Origin: Mytilus edulis
Taxonomy: Eukaryota; Mollusca; Bivalvia; Mytilida; Mytilidae
Direction of reading: 5' to 3'
DNA length: 64,000 bases
Assembly (NCBI RefSeq): GCF_963676685.1
Contig: NC_092357.1
Span: forward strand, 22,410,647-22,474,646
The notes beneath the pieces were generated by a model. It was not told the origin of the DNA. It was given only the letters and a program-made list of their open reading frames with translations, and ran no database searches. A program made the translations under genes and the position numbers. Numbering within the stretch: the stretch's first letter is position 1; every line of letters begins with the position of its first letter. This document shows positions 22,201 to 33,354 of the stretch, piece after piece.

Positions 22201-25200
22201 TTCTCCTGGATTGGACCCCTCTCCATTTAAAAATGGCCGGAACCCCCAATGTATATTAAGTGGTTTATGATGAGATGCGCTTACAAAACCGGCGAAACAT
22301 ATTGTACCGGTCCAACGGACGAACGGAAAGACGGACTTCTTTATCACTATAACCCCCCGCTTGACAAAGTGGTGTACAATTGAGTGTCAAAAAGACAGTT
22401 TTCTCGTTTGAATTGTTTTACATTGTCTTATCGGGGCCTTTTATAGCTCACTATGCGGTATGGGCTTTGCTCATTGTTGAAGACCGTACGGTGACCTATA
22501 TAGTTGTTATTGTCTGTGTCATTTCGGTCTTTTGTGGATAGTTGTCTCATTGGCAATCATACCACATCTTTTTTATATAGCTCTACATCTTAAACAAAGT
22601 GAAGGAACTGTGATCAATTATAGGCTACAGTACGGCCTCGAATGTGTGTAAATACATGCATTTTTATATAACAACTAAATCTGTGTGTTTGTACAATTTT
22701 AAGTATAACGGAGGACATTTCTGAAACTTATTTACTAGTATACATCAAACCTTCCTCTTATTTTAGCAACATTTAAACATCCTTATACTTAATGTAGTAA
22801 GTCGAGTACACCCTATCAAGCTAAAACATGTTTCGTCGAAACAACATCTGATAAACAAATTTAATAATACTTTTAGATATTTGGATGATATTTTGGCTCT
22901 CAATAATGACGACTTCAGTATGTATATTAATGAAATTTATCCTGTTGAACTTACTTTAAATAAAGCTAATACTAACAATGACCACTGCCCTTTTCTCGAT
23001 CTTGATATCTATATCACTAATGGAAAGCTGAATACTAAAATTTATGATAAAAGGGATGATTTTTCATTTCCTATCGTTAATTATCCGTTTTTAGATGGTG
23101 ACGTTCCCTTGTCACCATCTTACGGTGTTTATATATCTCAACTTGTACGATTCGCTCGTGTATGTAACAATGTTTTAGATTTTAACGAGAGAAATTTATG
23201 TATTACTGAAAAATTATTACACCAGGGTTTTCGATATCACAAACTAGTCAAAACATTTACTAAATTTTATCATCGGTATAAAGACATCATTCGTAAATAT
23301 AGCTCAACATGCAGACTTCTAATACGTTCAGGTATTTCACATCCAATTTTTTATGGTAATATTCTTTATAAAGCACAAAGGTGTCAGTATTCACCTCAGA
23401 AACTTACAAAACCTTTGAATAGACTTATTAAGAAGGGATATAATTACGATACTGTTGTCAAGTCATTAAAGATTGCATATTTTGGCGTTAATATTGAGTC
23501 ACTGATAAGGTCTTTGCATCGGAACTAAACACATTTATTCTAAAAACAGTTGTTGGCATGACACGGGTTATGTTCTTCTCATATATGTTATGATGGTATG
23601 ATACTAAACCCCTAACGGGAAGGATTGTGCCTGATGTTCATATGATGAAATCATAATCTTTCAGTCAGTTTAATTGAAGTCTGGAGCTGGCATGTCATTT
23701 AACTGCTAGTAGTCTGTTGTTATTTATATATTATTGTCATTTTGCTTATTTTCTTTGGTTACATCTTCTGACATCAGACTCGGATTTCTCTTGAACTGAA
23801 TTTTAATGTGCGTATTGTTATGCGTTTGCTTTACTACATTGGTTAGAGGTATAGGGGGAGGGTTGAGATCTCACAAACATGTTTAACCCCGCCGCATTTT
23901 TGCGCCTGTCCCAAGTCAGGAGCCTCTGGCCTTGTTAGTCTTGTATTATTTTAATTTTAGTTTCTTGTGTACAATTTGGAAATTAGTATGGCGTTCATTA
24001 TCACTGGACTAGTATATGTTTGTTTGGGGGCCAGCTGAAGGACGCCTCCGGGTGCGGGAATTTCTCGCTACATTGAAGACCTGTTGGTGACCCTTTGCTG
24101 TTGTTTTTTATTTGGTCGGGTTGTCTCTTTGACACATTCCCCATTTCCATTCTCAATTTTATTCATAAGTTTTCAGGATGTGAATGTATTGAAATATATA
24201 TGTGTTATTTAGAAAAATGCCACCTTCTAATTTATCGTAAATAACTTTGAAATCGCCACTAGAATACAGTGACATAAAGACTGATCATACAGTTCTAAAA
24301 TAAACAAGCGAGACTGATCGTACAGTGAGAAATTCAAACAAGTGTAATTTTCTTATTTCTGGCTTCAAAGATCTGGTTGAAACTTTTACCACCACTTGAA
24401 ATATACTTCATTGAGTTAATTAAGTCTGGTTTTTAACGTTAATTTGTACACTAAGAGGGCAAAAAGATTGTTTTTAGGTTCGTCGACTGATTTTTCTTAG
24501 TGATGCACTTGAAAATCTCTTGATTAAGGCAAAGACACGAATATTGAATGTGCGGAATTTAATTCTAAACCATTTGAGAATATCGATGTCGGCTGAATAA
24601 ATCATTAAGCAATGTAAAGATGATCAACTTACCGTTTAATTCAGTATACCCATCAAATTTAAAATGTGATCCAAAAAGTTCTCGCTTCGAAAATCGCGAC
24701 TTCCGGATAGCGTACAGAATAGTATCTACACTGTGCATAGGTGTACTGTACAGAGTTAATGTCACTGTTACAGATGGATAGGTATAGGTGTACTGTACAG
24801 GGCTAGTGTCACAGTTTGCTGAAGTTTGTTTATTGATGCCATAGTAGGTTTTTATATTAAATATACATGGATAAGCATAGGTGTACTATACAGATCTAGA
24901 GTTAGTGTCACAGTTTGCTGAAGTTTGTTGATTGATGCCATAGTACTAAGTAGGTTTTACATTTAATACAATGTATAGGGCCAAACAAAAAAGTATGTGT
25001 GTTTACTGTCACATGCTGAAAATAGAATAGGGTAGGTAGGTAGGTTTTTTTTTTCACATTGAGTCTATGGGAGCAACATTGTGACTTTAACAGTGCTCAA
25101 TAAAAAATGGCCAAAGAAACTTTAGGGTAGGGGATAAAAATTAGGGTAGGTAGGGCTACAGTAACACACATACTTTTTTATTTGGCCTAGATGCATGTAG

Positions 25201-28200
25201 ATGGATAAGCATAGGTGTTTTGTTAACATTCATGATGTCAGTTTTAGGTACAATACAATCCCTTCAATACTTTATTGATAGGGGGTGCAGCTGGGTTCTG
25301 TTTACCCCACCTTTTTCATAAAATTTATATTTTAAAAATTTACAAATGATGTATACCTTTTTGTATATAGTGTAGGTAAAAATGTTACCTTTTCCCACAT
25401 TGTTTTGGTTTTTTGTGGTGTGCAATGTACGAATTGATTACCAAAGTGTCAAAAGAGAAAATTTGGTTGATAAAAACACAACCAAGAACATAAAGAAAGA
25501 TGACAGTGAAGAAATTATTTGATCTATATTAACCTTATCATATATTTTTTGTTTTTAAGTTCCAGACCTATACACATATTTTCAAGCCTGAAAAATTGAC
25601 ATATTCCAGTGGCACATACTATCACCTTGTATGTAAATAGGAAGTGCCCCCCCCCCCCCCCCCCCCTCCTTTAGGAAATTTTTTGGGTTTTTTAACTGTA
25701 CATGACAGGCTATTATTTGACCTTGGAATTATTTTTAATTATGGAATTTGCATAATTTCTTGTGTTTAAATTTTTTAATAAATTCCATGTTTATTTGGTA
25801 ATATGATTTTTTTGAGCGGTTAATAACACTTTCCATACAATGTATTTTGGTTAGATAGTGTTGTGCACGGCACAGTACATTCTATTGAAAATATATTATT
25901 TTCTTTGTAATAGAAAGTGTTGTGCGCAGCACAGAAAAGCATGGAATTTATTAAAAATTTCAATAACAAGAAATCAAGCAAATTCCATAATTAAAAATAA
26001 TTCCAAGTTCAAATAATAGCCTGTTACATGTACATTTGTTGTGTTTTGTTGATTGTGTGTGTCTTTTGTTGTTCTTTTCTTATTTATTTGCAAGAGTGTA
26101 AAGTTGTCCATTTTTTGGGGGGAACTCAAATGAGAAAACCAACAATCTAATTTATAGCAATTCAATACATGAAACAATGATACTTCTGTGTTTCCTTTGG
26201 AACAATTCTTGAACTACTGGATAAAAGGACTGATGTGATATATTAAAAATATAGGGAGAAATGATTATAACCAGCACACCTTTGGTTTGCTCCCTATTAA
26301 TTATATATATTTATTCAAACTTATTAAAAGACTCCATTAAAAATAAAATAAGTTAGAAGACTTTTAATGTTATTCTTTGAAGGATACATGTATCGACTTA
26401 TTAGTACATTTTACATTTTAGTGACTGTGTGATAATTGTACTTGTTTAATTTCCAATTTCAGTATTACACATTTTAATACAGGCTGCCAACTTTACCAAG
26501 TTCCAATGAGCACATCCAGAATTTGGCAGTTAATTTGTTAAAAATTGCATTTGTCCTAAAACAACTAGTATTCTACATACAGTTCAAATCCTTTTAAACA
26601 GTTTAAATTTATCCTCTAATTTATATACTAAAACAAATATGAAATATTACTTGAATTAAGAAAAAAATGAAACATAAATAAGGTCATAATGGATAAAAAA
26701 GAACTTTTGTTTTAATATATTTGATAATGGAATATTTAATACATGTTATATAGAAATGACCAAACAAAAAAGTATGTGTGTTTACTGTTGATTTTCTCTT
26801 TTGCATTTCAGCAATCATCCAGAACGATCTTGTTGGGAGAATTTCTTAGGAAGACCAGGATTTAATCTGACGTCCACTCCAGATCTTCTTTTCTATAAAT
26901 ATGGCTTTGATCTTTCTAAATCAAGGTCATCTTTTTGTGTAGTCCAGGTAATTATTCACATAAACTTGTTCAACACTTTTAATGATAACAGTCTGTACCA
27001 CTAGCACCTAGTCTGATGCCATATACTAGTACCATATTATTCGGACTACAAAGTTTTTGCACAAATTTGATTAGAATATAAATATAAAAAAATGTTAGAA
27101 TATTGGTCTTCAGACTAGTAGCTGGTAGCCAGAAAATAAACAATCACCCCAAAACTGTTTACCCCAAAATATATTTAGCTACAAGATGACTTATACCTAG
27201 ATGTTAACTAATGAGTTTAAACTATATTTTTAGGTAAAGCACTTGACTCATAATTGATTTGACCAATAACTATGTACATGATGTACTATACAAGTTTTTT
27301 TAAGGTCAAGAACATCAATTTAAACATGTTATAGCTCCAAATCCTGGACCCCCACCCTCTCTGGATCCACTACTGTCCTTTGCAGATATCTTTACTAATC
27401 ATCAAATTGTAATATCATGGACAAAGAACTATCTTCAGAACACTGCTCATTTACAAGCCCCCAAAGGTCAATTTTTGAATGCCTTGCACAATTTCTTAAG
27501 ATCTTTGCTCAATGAATTTCTCTGTTGAATTAATGAGATAAAAGATAGAACGCTAATCTAACATAACATGCATTATGAGCTAGCATGAAAATTTTTTTAA
27601 AGGCAATAATGATTTCACATCTTAAAATGTGAGAGTTTTAGGGATTGTAAAACATAACATTTATTCAAGTAAACTTTTAACAAAATTAAGGGAAGATTAT
27701 TCAAACATTTTAAACAAAACAAAATTTACTTATATATTAGTAAGTATATTACTATTTACTCCTTGGAGGAATAAAGTTTACTTGTACAAGTAGTACCCAA
27801 GACTGACATAACAATCTATCTGACTTTTAAGAAAGAAAATACTGTAAATTCTGAAAGTTTGACATATTTTTTCATTGTGAAATTGTTACTAACATGATAT
27901 AGATTTGACAAAACAGCATGAAACCAAAAACTTGCAATTTTACTTTTTTTTGCATTCAGTTTTTCTAAATTCGCAATTACTAATTACACATTTTTGTGCA
28001 TAAATCAGCTACTGTAGATTCATTATTATTTGTTGGATACCAATTTTCGTGGGTTTTGTGAGTACAGGTGAACAACGATTTTAAATGTTCGACAAATAAC
28101 ACATTTTCAATAGGCTTTGTATACAGAGATTGACAAAACCACGAAATCAAATATCTTGGAATATTAGAATTTTCATCAATCCACATAAATTGATCCCAAC

Positions 28201-30588
28201 GAAAATAAATGAAATTCAGAATGCACAGTATCACATTAAACATTTTGTTAAATAAGGATAACAAAGTATTTCAAATTTATAGGAATCTTATGTTGTCTCT
28301 CAAGGAGATGTAAGAGAAAAAGTCTCAGTTCACATTTAAACAAAACCAACCACAATAAAAGAGGTGCAAAAGATACCAGATGGACATTCAAACTCATACA
28401 TCAAAAATAAACTGACAATGCCATGGCTCAAAAAGAAAATGACAAAGAGACCTGTAATAGTACACAAGACAAAACATAGAAAACTAGACTAAGCAACAAT
28501 AACCCCACTAAAAACTTAGGGTGATCTCATTTGCTCATGAAGGGAAAGCAGATCCTGTTCCACATGTGGCACCCTTCCTGTTGCTCACGTTTTACAAATC
28601 AGGTAAATATTCTAATTCGGAAGGTCACATTTGTGTATATAATTGAACCATTTATCAATTTCAGATGAGCAATAAGCCAAAAGACACTACAGAACCTTGT
28701 AGAAAAAAGCAAAAATGTGATTCAGAGAATGACACTTCAAGTGACGATGATTCTAGATATTCCAGAACATCAGTAGAAGATAGATTGAAAGGCCGACATG
28801 CTGGAGCTCTGTTAGTTGACTTGCATGATATTATAAAGGACAAGTATGATAACACTTGTGAAGAATACTCAATGCCAGGAATGTTAGTTGATGGAACTAG
28901 GGTTAATATATTTTTACATTTTGAGCCATTCAATATATATGAATAAGAAGATGTGGTATGATTGCCAATGAGACAAGTCATGAAGAGTTCAAATGACACA
29001 GATATTAACAACAATTGGTCACTATACGGAGTATGATCTATAGTTGTTAATGTCTGTGCCATTTTGGTCTCTTGTTGACAGTTGTCTCATTGGCAATCAT
29101 ACCACATCTTCTTTTTTGATATTGAACTATAATAACTGCCATACTGGATAGCCTGTCTGATCACATGATTTTTGTAGGTTGTGGAATACAAATACCTACA
29201 CAATCTGTTTTTCTTCTTTGTATATATCTTCCTGAGAGCCAAAATACAATTACTATACACTGCTATATATTCAACTAATTTTGTAACTGTTTCATTTCTA
29301 TTGAGTTAAATCTAGTGTAGTACTCTCACAGAATATAAGGGTACCCCTTTTTGGGAAAAAATTGGTTGCTGATATAGGGAATCACTGACGCATGACTGGA
29401 GCGGGCAGTCATTGGGCCCCCACTTATGAAAATTTCTGGATCCGCCACTGATAATTAACATTTGAAACCTGTTTTGATTTAGAATATAATTACCATTTAA
29501 AGTCTGTTTTGATTTAATCAATCAGGTGTAAACTAAACTTCAGCATAATGGGAACATTTGTTATACTCATCAACATACAAGATAAGTTCCTAATATTAGT
29601 GGATCAAATATAATACAGATGGAAAAAGTGTTCCATGACACAATTTCCGCAGAACAAATATTATTATAATATTGTTTCTCTCAGGAACAAATATACGTTG
29701 ACAGTACATGTTACTAAGAGGAGGGTATCTGCATGGAAGAATGCAAAATAAAATTGCAATTTCAGGATGAACATGATGAACAAACAATTAAAAATGTCTT
29801 GCACATTGTTCTTTTACCAATTTTATGAAACATGGTGAATAACAAACCTTTTTCATGGCTGCACGTGAAATAAAAATGGCAAAACACATTGTACGAAAAT
29901 AACCCTTTATCACCCTCTACTTAACATGTATGCCATCATTATTTTGTACTTCATTTGAGAACATTGTACTGCATTTGTTTACCTCAACTTTTGTATTTGT
30001 ATTTATATTGTATACAGGCCCGTAGCCAGGAATTCCAAGGGGGTAGGGTATTTGGACTCACAAACTCACCTTTATCAGGTCACAATATTCAAACAGAACG
30101 TTGACTTGAAAAGTGCTTATTTGTTTTCAGGGGGGGCAGTTAGTATGATTCCTCTGGCTACAGGTATGGTGCGTTTCTCTGTATACTTGTTTTTAATCTT
30201 TAGAGAACAAAGTATCTATCCATCTTTCTATCTACTTATTTATCTATATTGTGATAGCTGAACTATGACTAATAATTGGTTTTGTTAAACCAAAAAAATA
30301 GAATTTTTAAAAAATCTGTTTTTATCTAATGCTGTTTTTTTTTCAATGTTGATTGAGAAAAAGATAGATGACAGTATATATATTTTAATTTGTTATTTTT
30401 GCTCATTTCAGATTAGCTTGACAATGTTGGTAATATCAAAAGACCATTATGAGAGACTTGAAAATGGTCAAGAACTGACTAAAGACCATGCTGCAACAAT
30501 ATACTACAGCACTTTTTATGACATTCTATTACAATCTCAGCGTAACGATCTCATCCAGTTATTTTTATGTCTAAATAATATGACTTAA
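19266..30588 (+). CDS. Unrecognised five-exon gene (protein about 340-365 residues)
   Basis: Exons 19266-19683, 20805-20933, 26812-26947, 28665-28901 and 30412-30588; from ATG 19340 they join in phase to 1023 nt, stop TAA. I cannot name the family. The product starts with basic and acidic low-complexity sequence (MQRTRKRPELDVG, then SESSSDSEIDKF, GRKRSSKDSGSGK). A predicted helical body follows: FVSEWTTQTVEKKLHISYEH, YFEYLKSFLTFSESLDGFRL, SLQYFIQLLENLCDK, ERSCWENFLGRPGFNLTS, DLLFYKYGFDLSKSRSSF. Next come an NLS-like basic run RKKQK and an acidic SENDTSSDDD stretch, then SVEDRLKGRHAGALLVDLHD and C-terminal LVISKDHYERL...QRNDLIQLFLCLN. No signal peptide or membrane segment is visible; nuclear location is inferred. 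Exon 4 uses a weak donor (AGG|GTTAAT). A one-base break separates MQRTRK... from the SESSSD frame (see findings). Introns carry several mobile elements. Confidence 0.65.
20225..20320 (+). repeat. Family A tail, short copy
   Basis: ATGGTTGGGTTGTTGTCTCT, then CATTGCCATTCTCAATTTT. It keeps only the last 80-95 bases of the family. Confidence 0.6.
22395..22580 (+). repeat. Family B, near full-length copy
   Basis: CGTTTGAATTGTTTTACATT, then GTATGGGCTTTGCTCATTGT, GACCGTACGGTGACC, TTGTCTCATTGGCAATCATA, CCACATCTTT. The same order occurs at 34420-34600 and 60345-60500. Confidence 0.7.
22810..24163 (+). mobile_element. Reverse-transcriptase element, 5'-truncated, with family A as its 3' tail
   Basis: An open frame from about 22815 to the TAA at 23528 reads IKLKHVSSKQHLINKFNNTF, the catalytic-type RYLDDILALNN, YPVELTLNKA, CPFLDLDIYI, KIYDKRDDFSFPIVNYPF, SPSYGVYISQLVRFARVC, then KLLHQGFRYHKLVKTFTKFY. 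RYLDD...FLDL...KIYDKRDD is the palm-to-thumb part of a reverse transcriptase of the type I associate with Penelope-like and related elements. The class is not settled, and no GIY-YIG or endonuclease is seen. After the stop come about 350 bases of 3' UTR and then the family A block (23876-24163). Only the C-terminal third remains. It is nested in the CACAGTG element. Confidence 0.75.
24979..25187. mobile_element. MITE, TIR GGCCAAAYAAAAAAGTATGT
   Basis: The ends GGCCAAACAAAAAAGTATGT (24979) and the complement GGCCAAATAAAAAAGTATGT (to 25187) are flanked by TAG. Internal GGTAGGTAGGT and CCCTACC. GGC ends with a 3-bp TSD suggest PIF/Harbinger. One end recurs at 26758-26795, and a TACCTACCTACCC piece is at about 20554-20570. 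Confidence 0.7.
25647..25668. repeat. Poly-C run
   Basis: About 21 C in a row after GAAGTG. A matching poly-G run is at about 42750-42770. Lengths may be unreliable in an assembly. Confidence 0.8.
25698..26033. mobile_element. Palindromic MITE with TIRs of about 90 bp
   Basis: GGCTATTATTTGACCTTGGA (25707) and its near-complement at about 26001-26023 open arms that continue through TTATTTTTAATTATGGAATT to AATAAATTCCATG. The centre has an imperfect pair of TGTTGTGCACGGCACAG-like words. Non-coding; total about 336 bp, in intron 2. Confidence 0.75.
28010..28230. mobile_element. TA-type MITE, TIR TACTGTAGATTCATT
   Basis: The left end TACTGTAGATTCATTATTAT and right end (complement TACTGTGCATTC) enclose CCAATTTTCGTGGG and CCCAACGAAAATAA facing each other. 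About 221 bp, in intron 3. Related pieces at about 2680, 27838 and 30952. Confidence 0.65.
28943..29115. repeat. Two family B cores head to head
   Basis: GAAGATGTGGTATGATTGCC at 28949 and its complement at about 29093 face each other, with GACACAGATATTAACAAC mirrored by TGTTAATGTCTGTGCC. It forms a long imperfect hairpin in intron 4. Confidence 0.7.
29328..29450. mobile_element. MITE fragment, same family as 16923-17077
   Basis: The right end TTTCTGGATCCGCCACTG (to 29450) is intact; the left end is truncated. Shares TATAGGGAATCACTGA and GACTGGAGCGGGC with the other copy. Confidence 0.6.
30016..30165. mobile_element. Small hAT-like MITE, ends CAGGCCCGTAGCCAGG / CTCTGGCTACAGG
   Basis: The left end resembles the TIRs at 12135 and 12411 (CAGGGSCGTAGCTA). 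The right end, complemented, gives CCTGTAGCCAGAG. About 150 bp in intron 4; TSD unclear. Confidence 0.5.
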
Positions 30589-30629
30589 CATTGAGAGATG
30601 TGAGCAAGCATTTCAAGTTATTAAACTGC

Positions 30630-30872
30630 CAATAAAAGATCCGTGAACAATATTGACAAAAGCTGATAATAAAAGATCTATGAAAAATCCAGAAGAAAGC
30701 TGTCAATAAAAGATCTTTGAAAGCTGCCTATTAGAGGCAAAGAAAAGATATCTATAGAAGCTGATGATAACAGATCTGTGGAAAGCCAACTGTTGAAGAG
30801 CTGTAAAAGAATACCATGAACTTAACTATTGAAGTCAGGAAGCTTATTTTAGTGTATTTGTATGAAAATAAA
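30630..30872 (+). terminator. 3' UTR with repeated AATAAA poly(A) signals
   Basis: After the TAA at 30588, GCCAATAAAAGATCC (about 30628), GATAATAAAAGATCT (about 30664) and GTCAATAAAAGATCT (about 30702) form three diverged units of about 37 bp, each with AATAAA. A later AAATAAATAG is at about 30867. Any could end the mRNA. Confidence 0.5.
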
Positions 30873-31768
30873 TAGTCATACAGTGTAGGAAAACTGTTTG
30901 AAGAATGTTATATGATTTATAAATCCTCTGAAAAACAAGAGAATTAAATTACTGTAGATAGTTTTTACTTCTGTTTAGTACCAATTTTTGTTGATTAATG
31001 GTATTTTCATGGATGTTTGATTTTTATGATTTTGCTAACTTAGTACAAATTTGTTTACAGTTCTATATATAGTCAATTTATACCTCCTAGCCCAGTAAAC
31101 ACACGACGTACTCCCGACGTCGGTTAATGGTCGTCTGAACGTCATGTCGTGAGTTTACGTCGTACCAACGTTGTGGGAACGTAAAAATCCAACGTTGGAT
31201 GCAGACGTACAGACGACGTTATAAAATTACGTCGGATTCACGTAAATTTAGTACCTTGTCAGGACGTAACATTTTATTACGTTGTGACAACGTGCTAATA
31301 ACTGTCATAATCCGACGTAACATTTTGTTACGTCGTATCGACATTATAAGAACGTAGTGAATACATTGCAAAAATCTGGTTTTATGGGACGAATTTTTGG
31401 GGTATGTCATAATGAGTATTCCTGGATATATCGATCATTCACCTTCACTAGAATATATTTACGATTTTTTCGATTTAAAAAAAAAACTCCCCCTTTTTTC
31501 CCGCAGACATAATTTGCATCAAGATGTCAAAGAAAATATTACAAATCCAATTTTAATGTTCTAATATATGTATTTTATATGAATATTTATTGTTTAATAT
31601 ATCATTAAAATTTTGTCATCATTTATCACTTGGATTTCATAATCGTTTAGTGTAACGTTCAGCAGTACTCGGGTTTTACCGCTGCATACTATGAAAAGTC
31701 TGAGCATGCGCACTTTTGCCGCTTGATTTTTGAAAACAGTGAGGAATTTGCAGTGGAACATTTAGCTT

Positions 31769-32239
31769 GATCCAGACACAGGTATTTGGGGCATGGACCC
31801 CCCTTTTTTGGACCTCACTAAAAATAATATTGTTTAGTGTTTTTTTAAATTTATTTACAATATTCTACAATGTATAAACACATATCAAGTCTCAACAGTC
31901 CATTACTAGTCGATTACAATAACTTTTTTTACTATCCATACGAGCCCAAGTGAATCTTTTTTCACTTGGGCTCGTATGGATAGTAAAAAAAGTTATTGTA
32001 ATCGATTACAATAACTTTTTTTACTATCCATACGAGCCCAAGTGAATCTTTTTTCACTTGGGCTCGTATGGATAGTAAAAAAAGTTATTGTAATCGACTA
32101 GCAATGGACTGTTGAGACTTGATATGTGTTTATACATTGTAGAATATTGTAAATAAATAAAAAAAAACACTAAACAATATTTTTTTTAGTGAGGTCCAAA
32201 AAAGGGGGGTCCATGTCCCAAATACCTGTGGATCCAGAT
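31769..32239. repeat. Large palindrome with two hairpins inside, about 235-bp arms
   Basis: The symmetry centre is ATCGAT at 32001-32006. Outer arms (GGTATTTGGGGCATGGACCC ... and complement) agree with only scattered differences. Each arm contains its own hairpin of about 44-bp stems (ATCCATACGAGCCCAAGTGA and complement) with an 8-9 base TCTTTTT-type loop. A single strand could fold as one long stem or as a stem topped by two hairpins. Confidence 0.85.
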
Positions 32240-33354
32240 TCCAGAACAAAAAAAAAGGTAAAATAATGATTGCACGTTACACCAAATAGGTTCTCCATGA
32301 TAAAAATAAGTTTGATTGATGAAAATAAAACAGCTGTTACCGTGTTGGGCGCCTCTTTCAAGTCTGTTATACTTGACCGTGTTGAAATATGATACTTTTT
32401 CTTATACTGTCAATATATTGCACTGATACAAGATATTTTAGCCATAATGTGTGTTATTTGAATCCATTTATCAAATTGCTTGATTAACTTGTGTTGTTTC
32501 TGAAGATATATGCAATTAAAAATAAGTACCGGTAACTGTAGAAAGTAAAAAAAAGGGGGAGGGGTGCACAGCCACAAGTACTTGTTTTCTATCTGTGACA
32601 AGAGCTACTATCCCTATATATTAAGGCTACAAGTGTCTTTTGCTCTGTTATTTTTTGATTATCATTGAAGCATAAAAGTCTTATCCATGTTATCAATATC
32701 AGAAAATGTGAAGCTATACATCTCAGCACTTTAGCTAGATATCTGGGTCCATTACAAACTCCGCTATTTCAAACTTGGCATATTACAAACTCGGCCTATT
32801 AATGATAATGCTGCATATATCACTGGGGGTCGTCGCTAACATGCATGAAATATTTGCCACTGGATGTTGAGCAACAAACGATCAATCATTGTATCACTGG
32901 GTCTGACATGGAAATAGACAATTGTGCCAATAAAGATGTTGTAAAATATAGACGTCACAAAAAAAAATTAAGATAGCCATCACATATGTCGTAATAGGAT
33001 TAGGTCGTTGTAGGAAGGCGTCCCAGAAAAAAATAAAAAAACAGCCTTCCAAGTCTTGAAAGTGTCATAATGATTTACATGTAGACTAGGATCTAGCCTT
33101 GAAAGTTGGGTAAAATTTTCTTGTTTTCAGGGTAAAACCCAGTTTACAGGTGTTAAAAACAGTACATAGGGACATCTTTTTTGCTGTACAATTTATAGTA
33201 TGAAATCTACATGTTTATCAATGACGAGCTACATGTACAATCACTAAATATGTGATCAGAAACAATGTTGTAATCAATCATAAAACATATGAATTTTGGA
33301 ATGCATTTAAATTTGTCACTTTGTTCTCCAAAAGATTTGTTGGACTAACATTTT

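Larger units (their letters stand above)
20968..24735. mobile_element. Transib/RAG-type non-autonomous transposon: 54-bp perfect TIRs starting CACAGTG, TSD CATAG
   Basis: The left end CACAGTGTAGATACTATTC (20968) and the complement of the right end (to 24735) agree for 54 of 54 bases. CATAG flanks both sides (20963-20967, 24736-24740), and the surrounding tandem copies show the uninterrupted site GGATAAGCATAGGTGTAC. A CACAGTG terminus with 5-bp TSDs is the combination known for Transib elements and for RAG-like transposons, whose ends resemble V(D)J signal heptamers. Subterminal copies of GACTGATCRTACAGT lie near both ends, facing inward and outward (21389-21403, 21444-21458; 24279-24293, 24312-24326). 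No transposase or RAG1/RAG2-like frame is present. The interior holds a family B repeat (22395-22580) and a nested RT element (about 22810-24163). Confidence 0.75.
20885..25225. repeat. Tandem copies of the 3' end and donor site of exon 2, interrupted by two elements
   Basis: The unit runs about 93-105 bp: GTGTACTGTACAGAG, TTAGTGTCACAGTTTGCTGA, TTGATGCCATAGTAGGTTTT, GGATAAGCATAG. Copies: 20885-20967 (includes real exon 2 end), 24736-24783 (partial), 24783-24875, 24876-24977, and an end piece at about 25198-25220. The CACAGTG element (20968-24735) and a MITE (24979-25187) are inserted in it. Each fuller copy keeps a potential GTAGGT donor. Confidence 0.8.
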
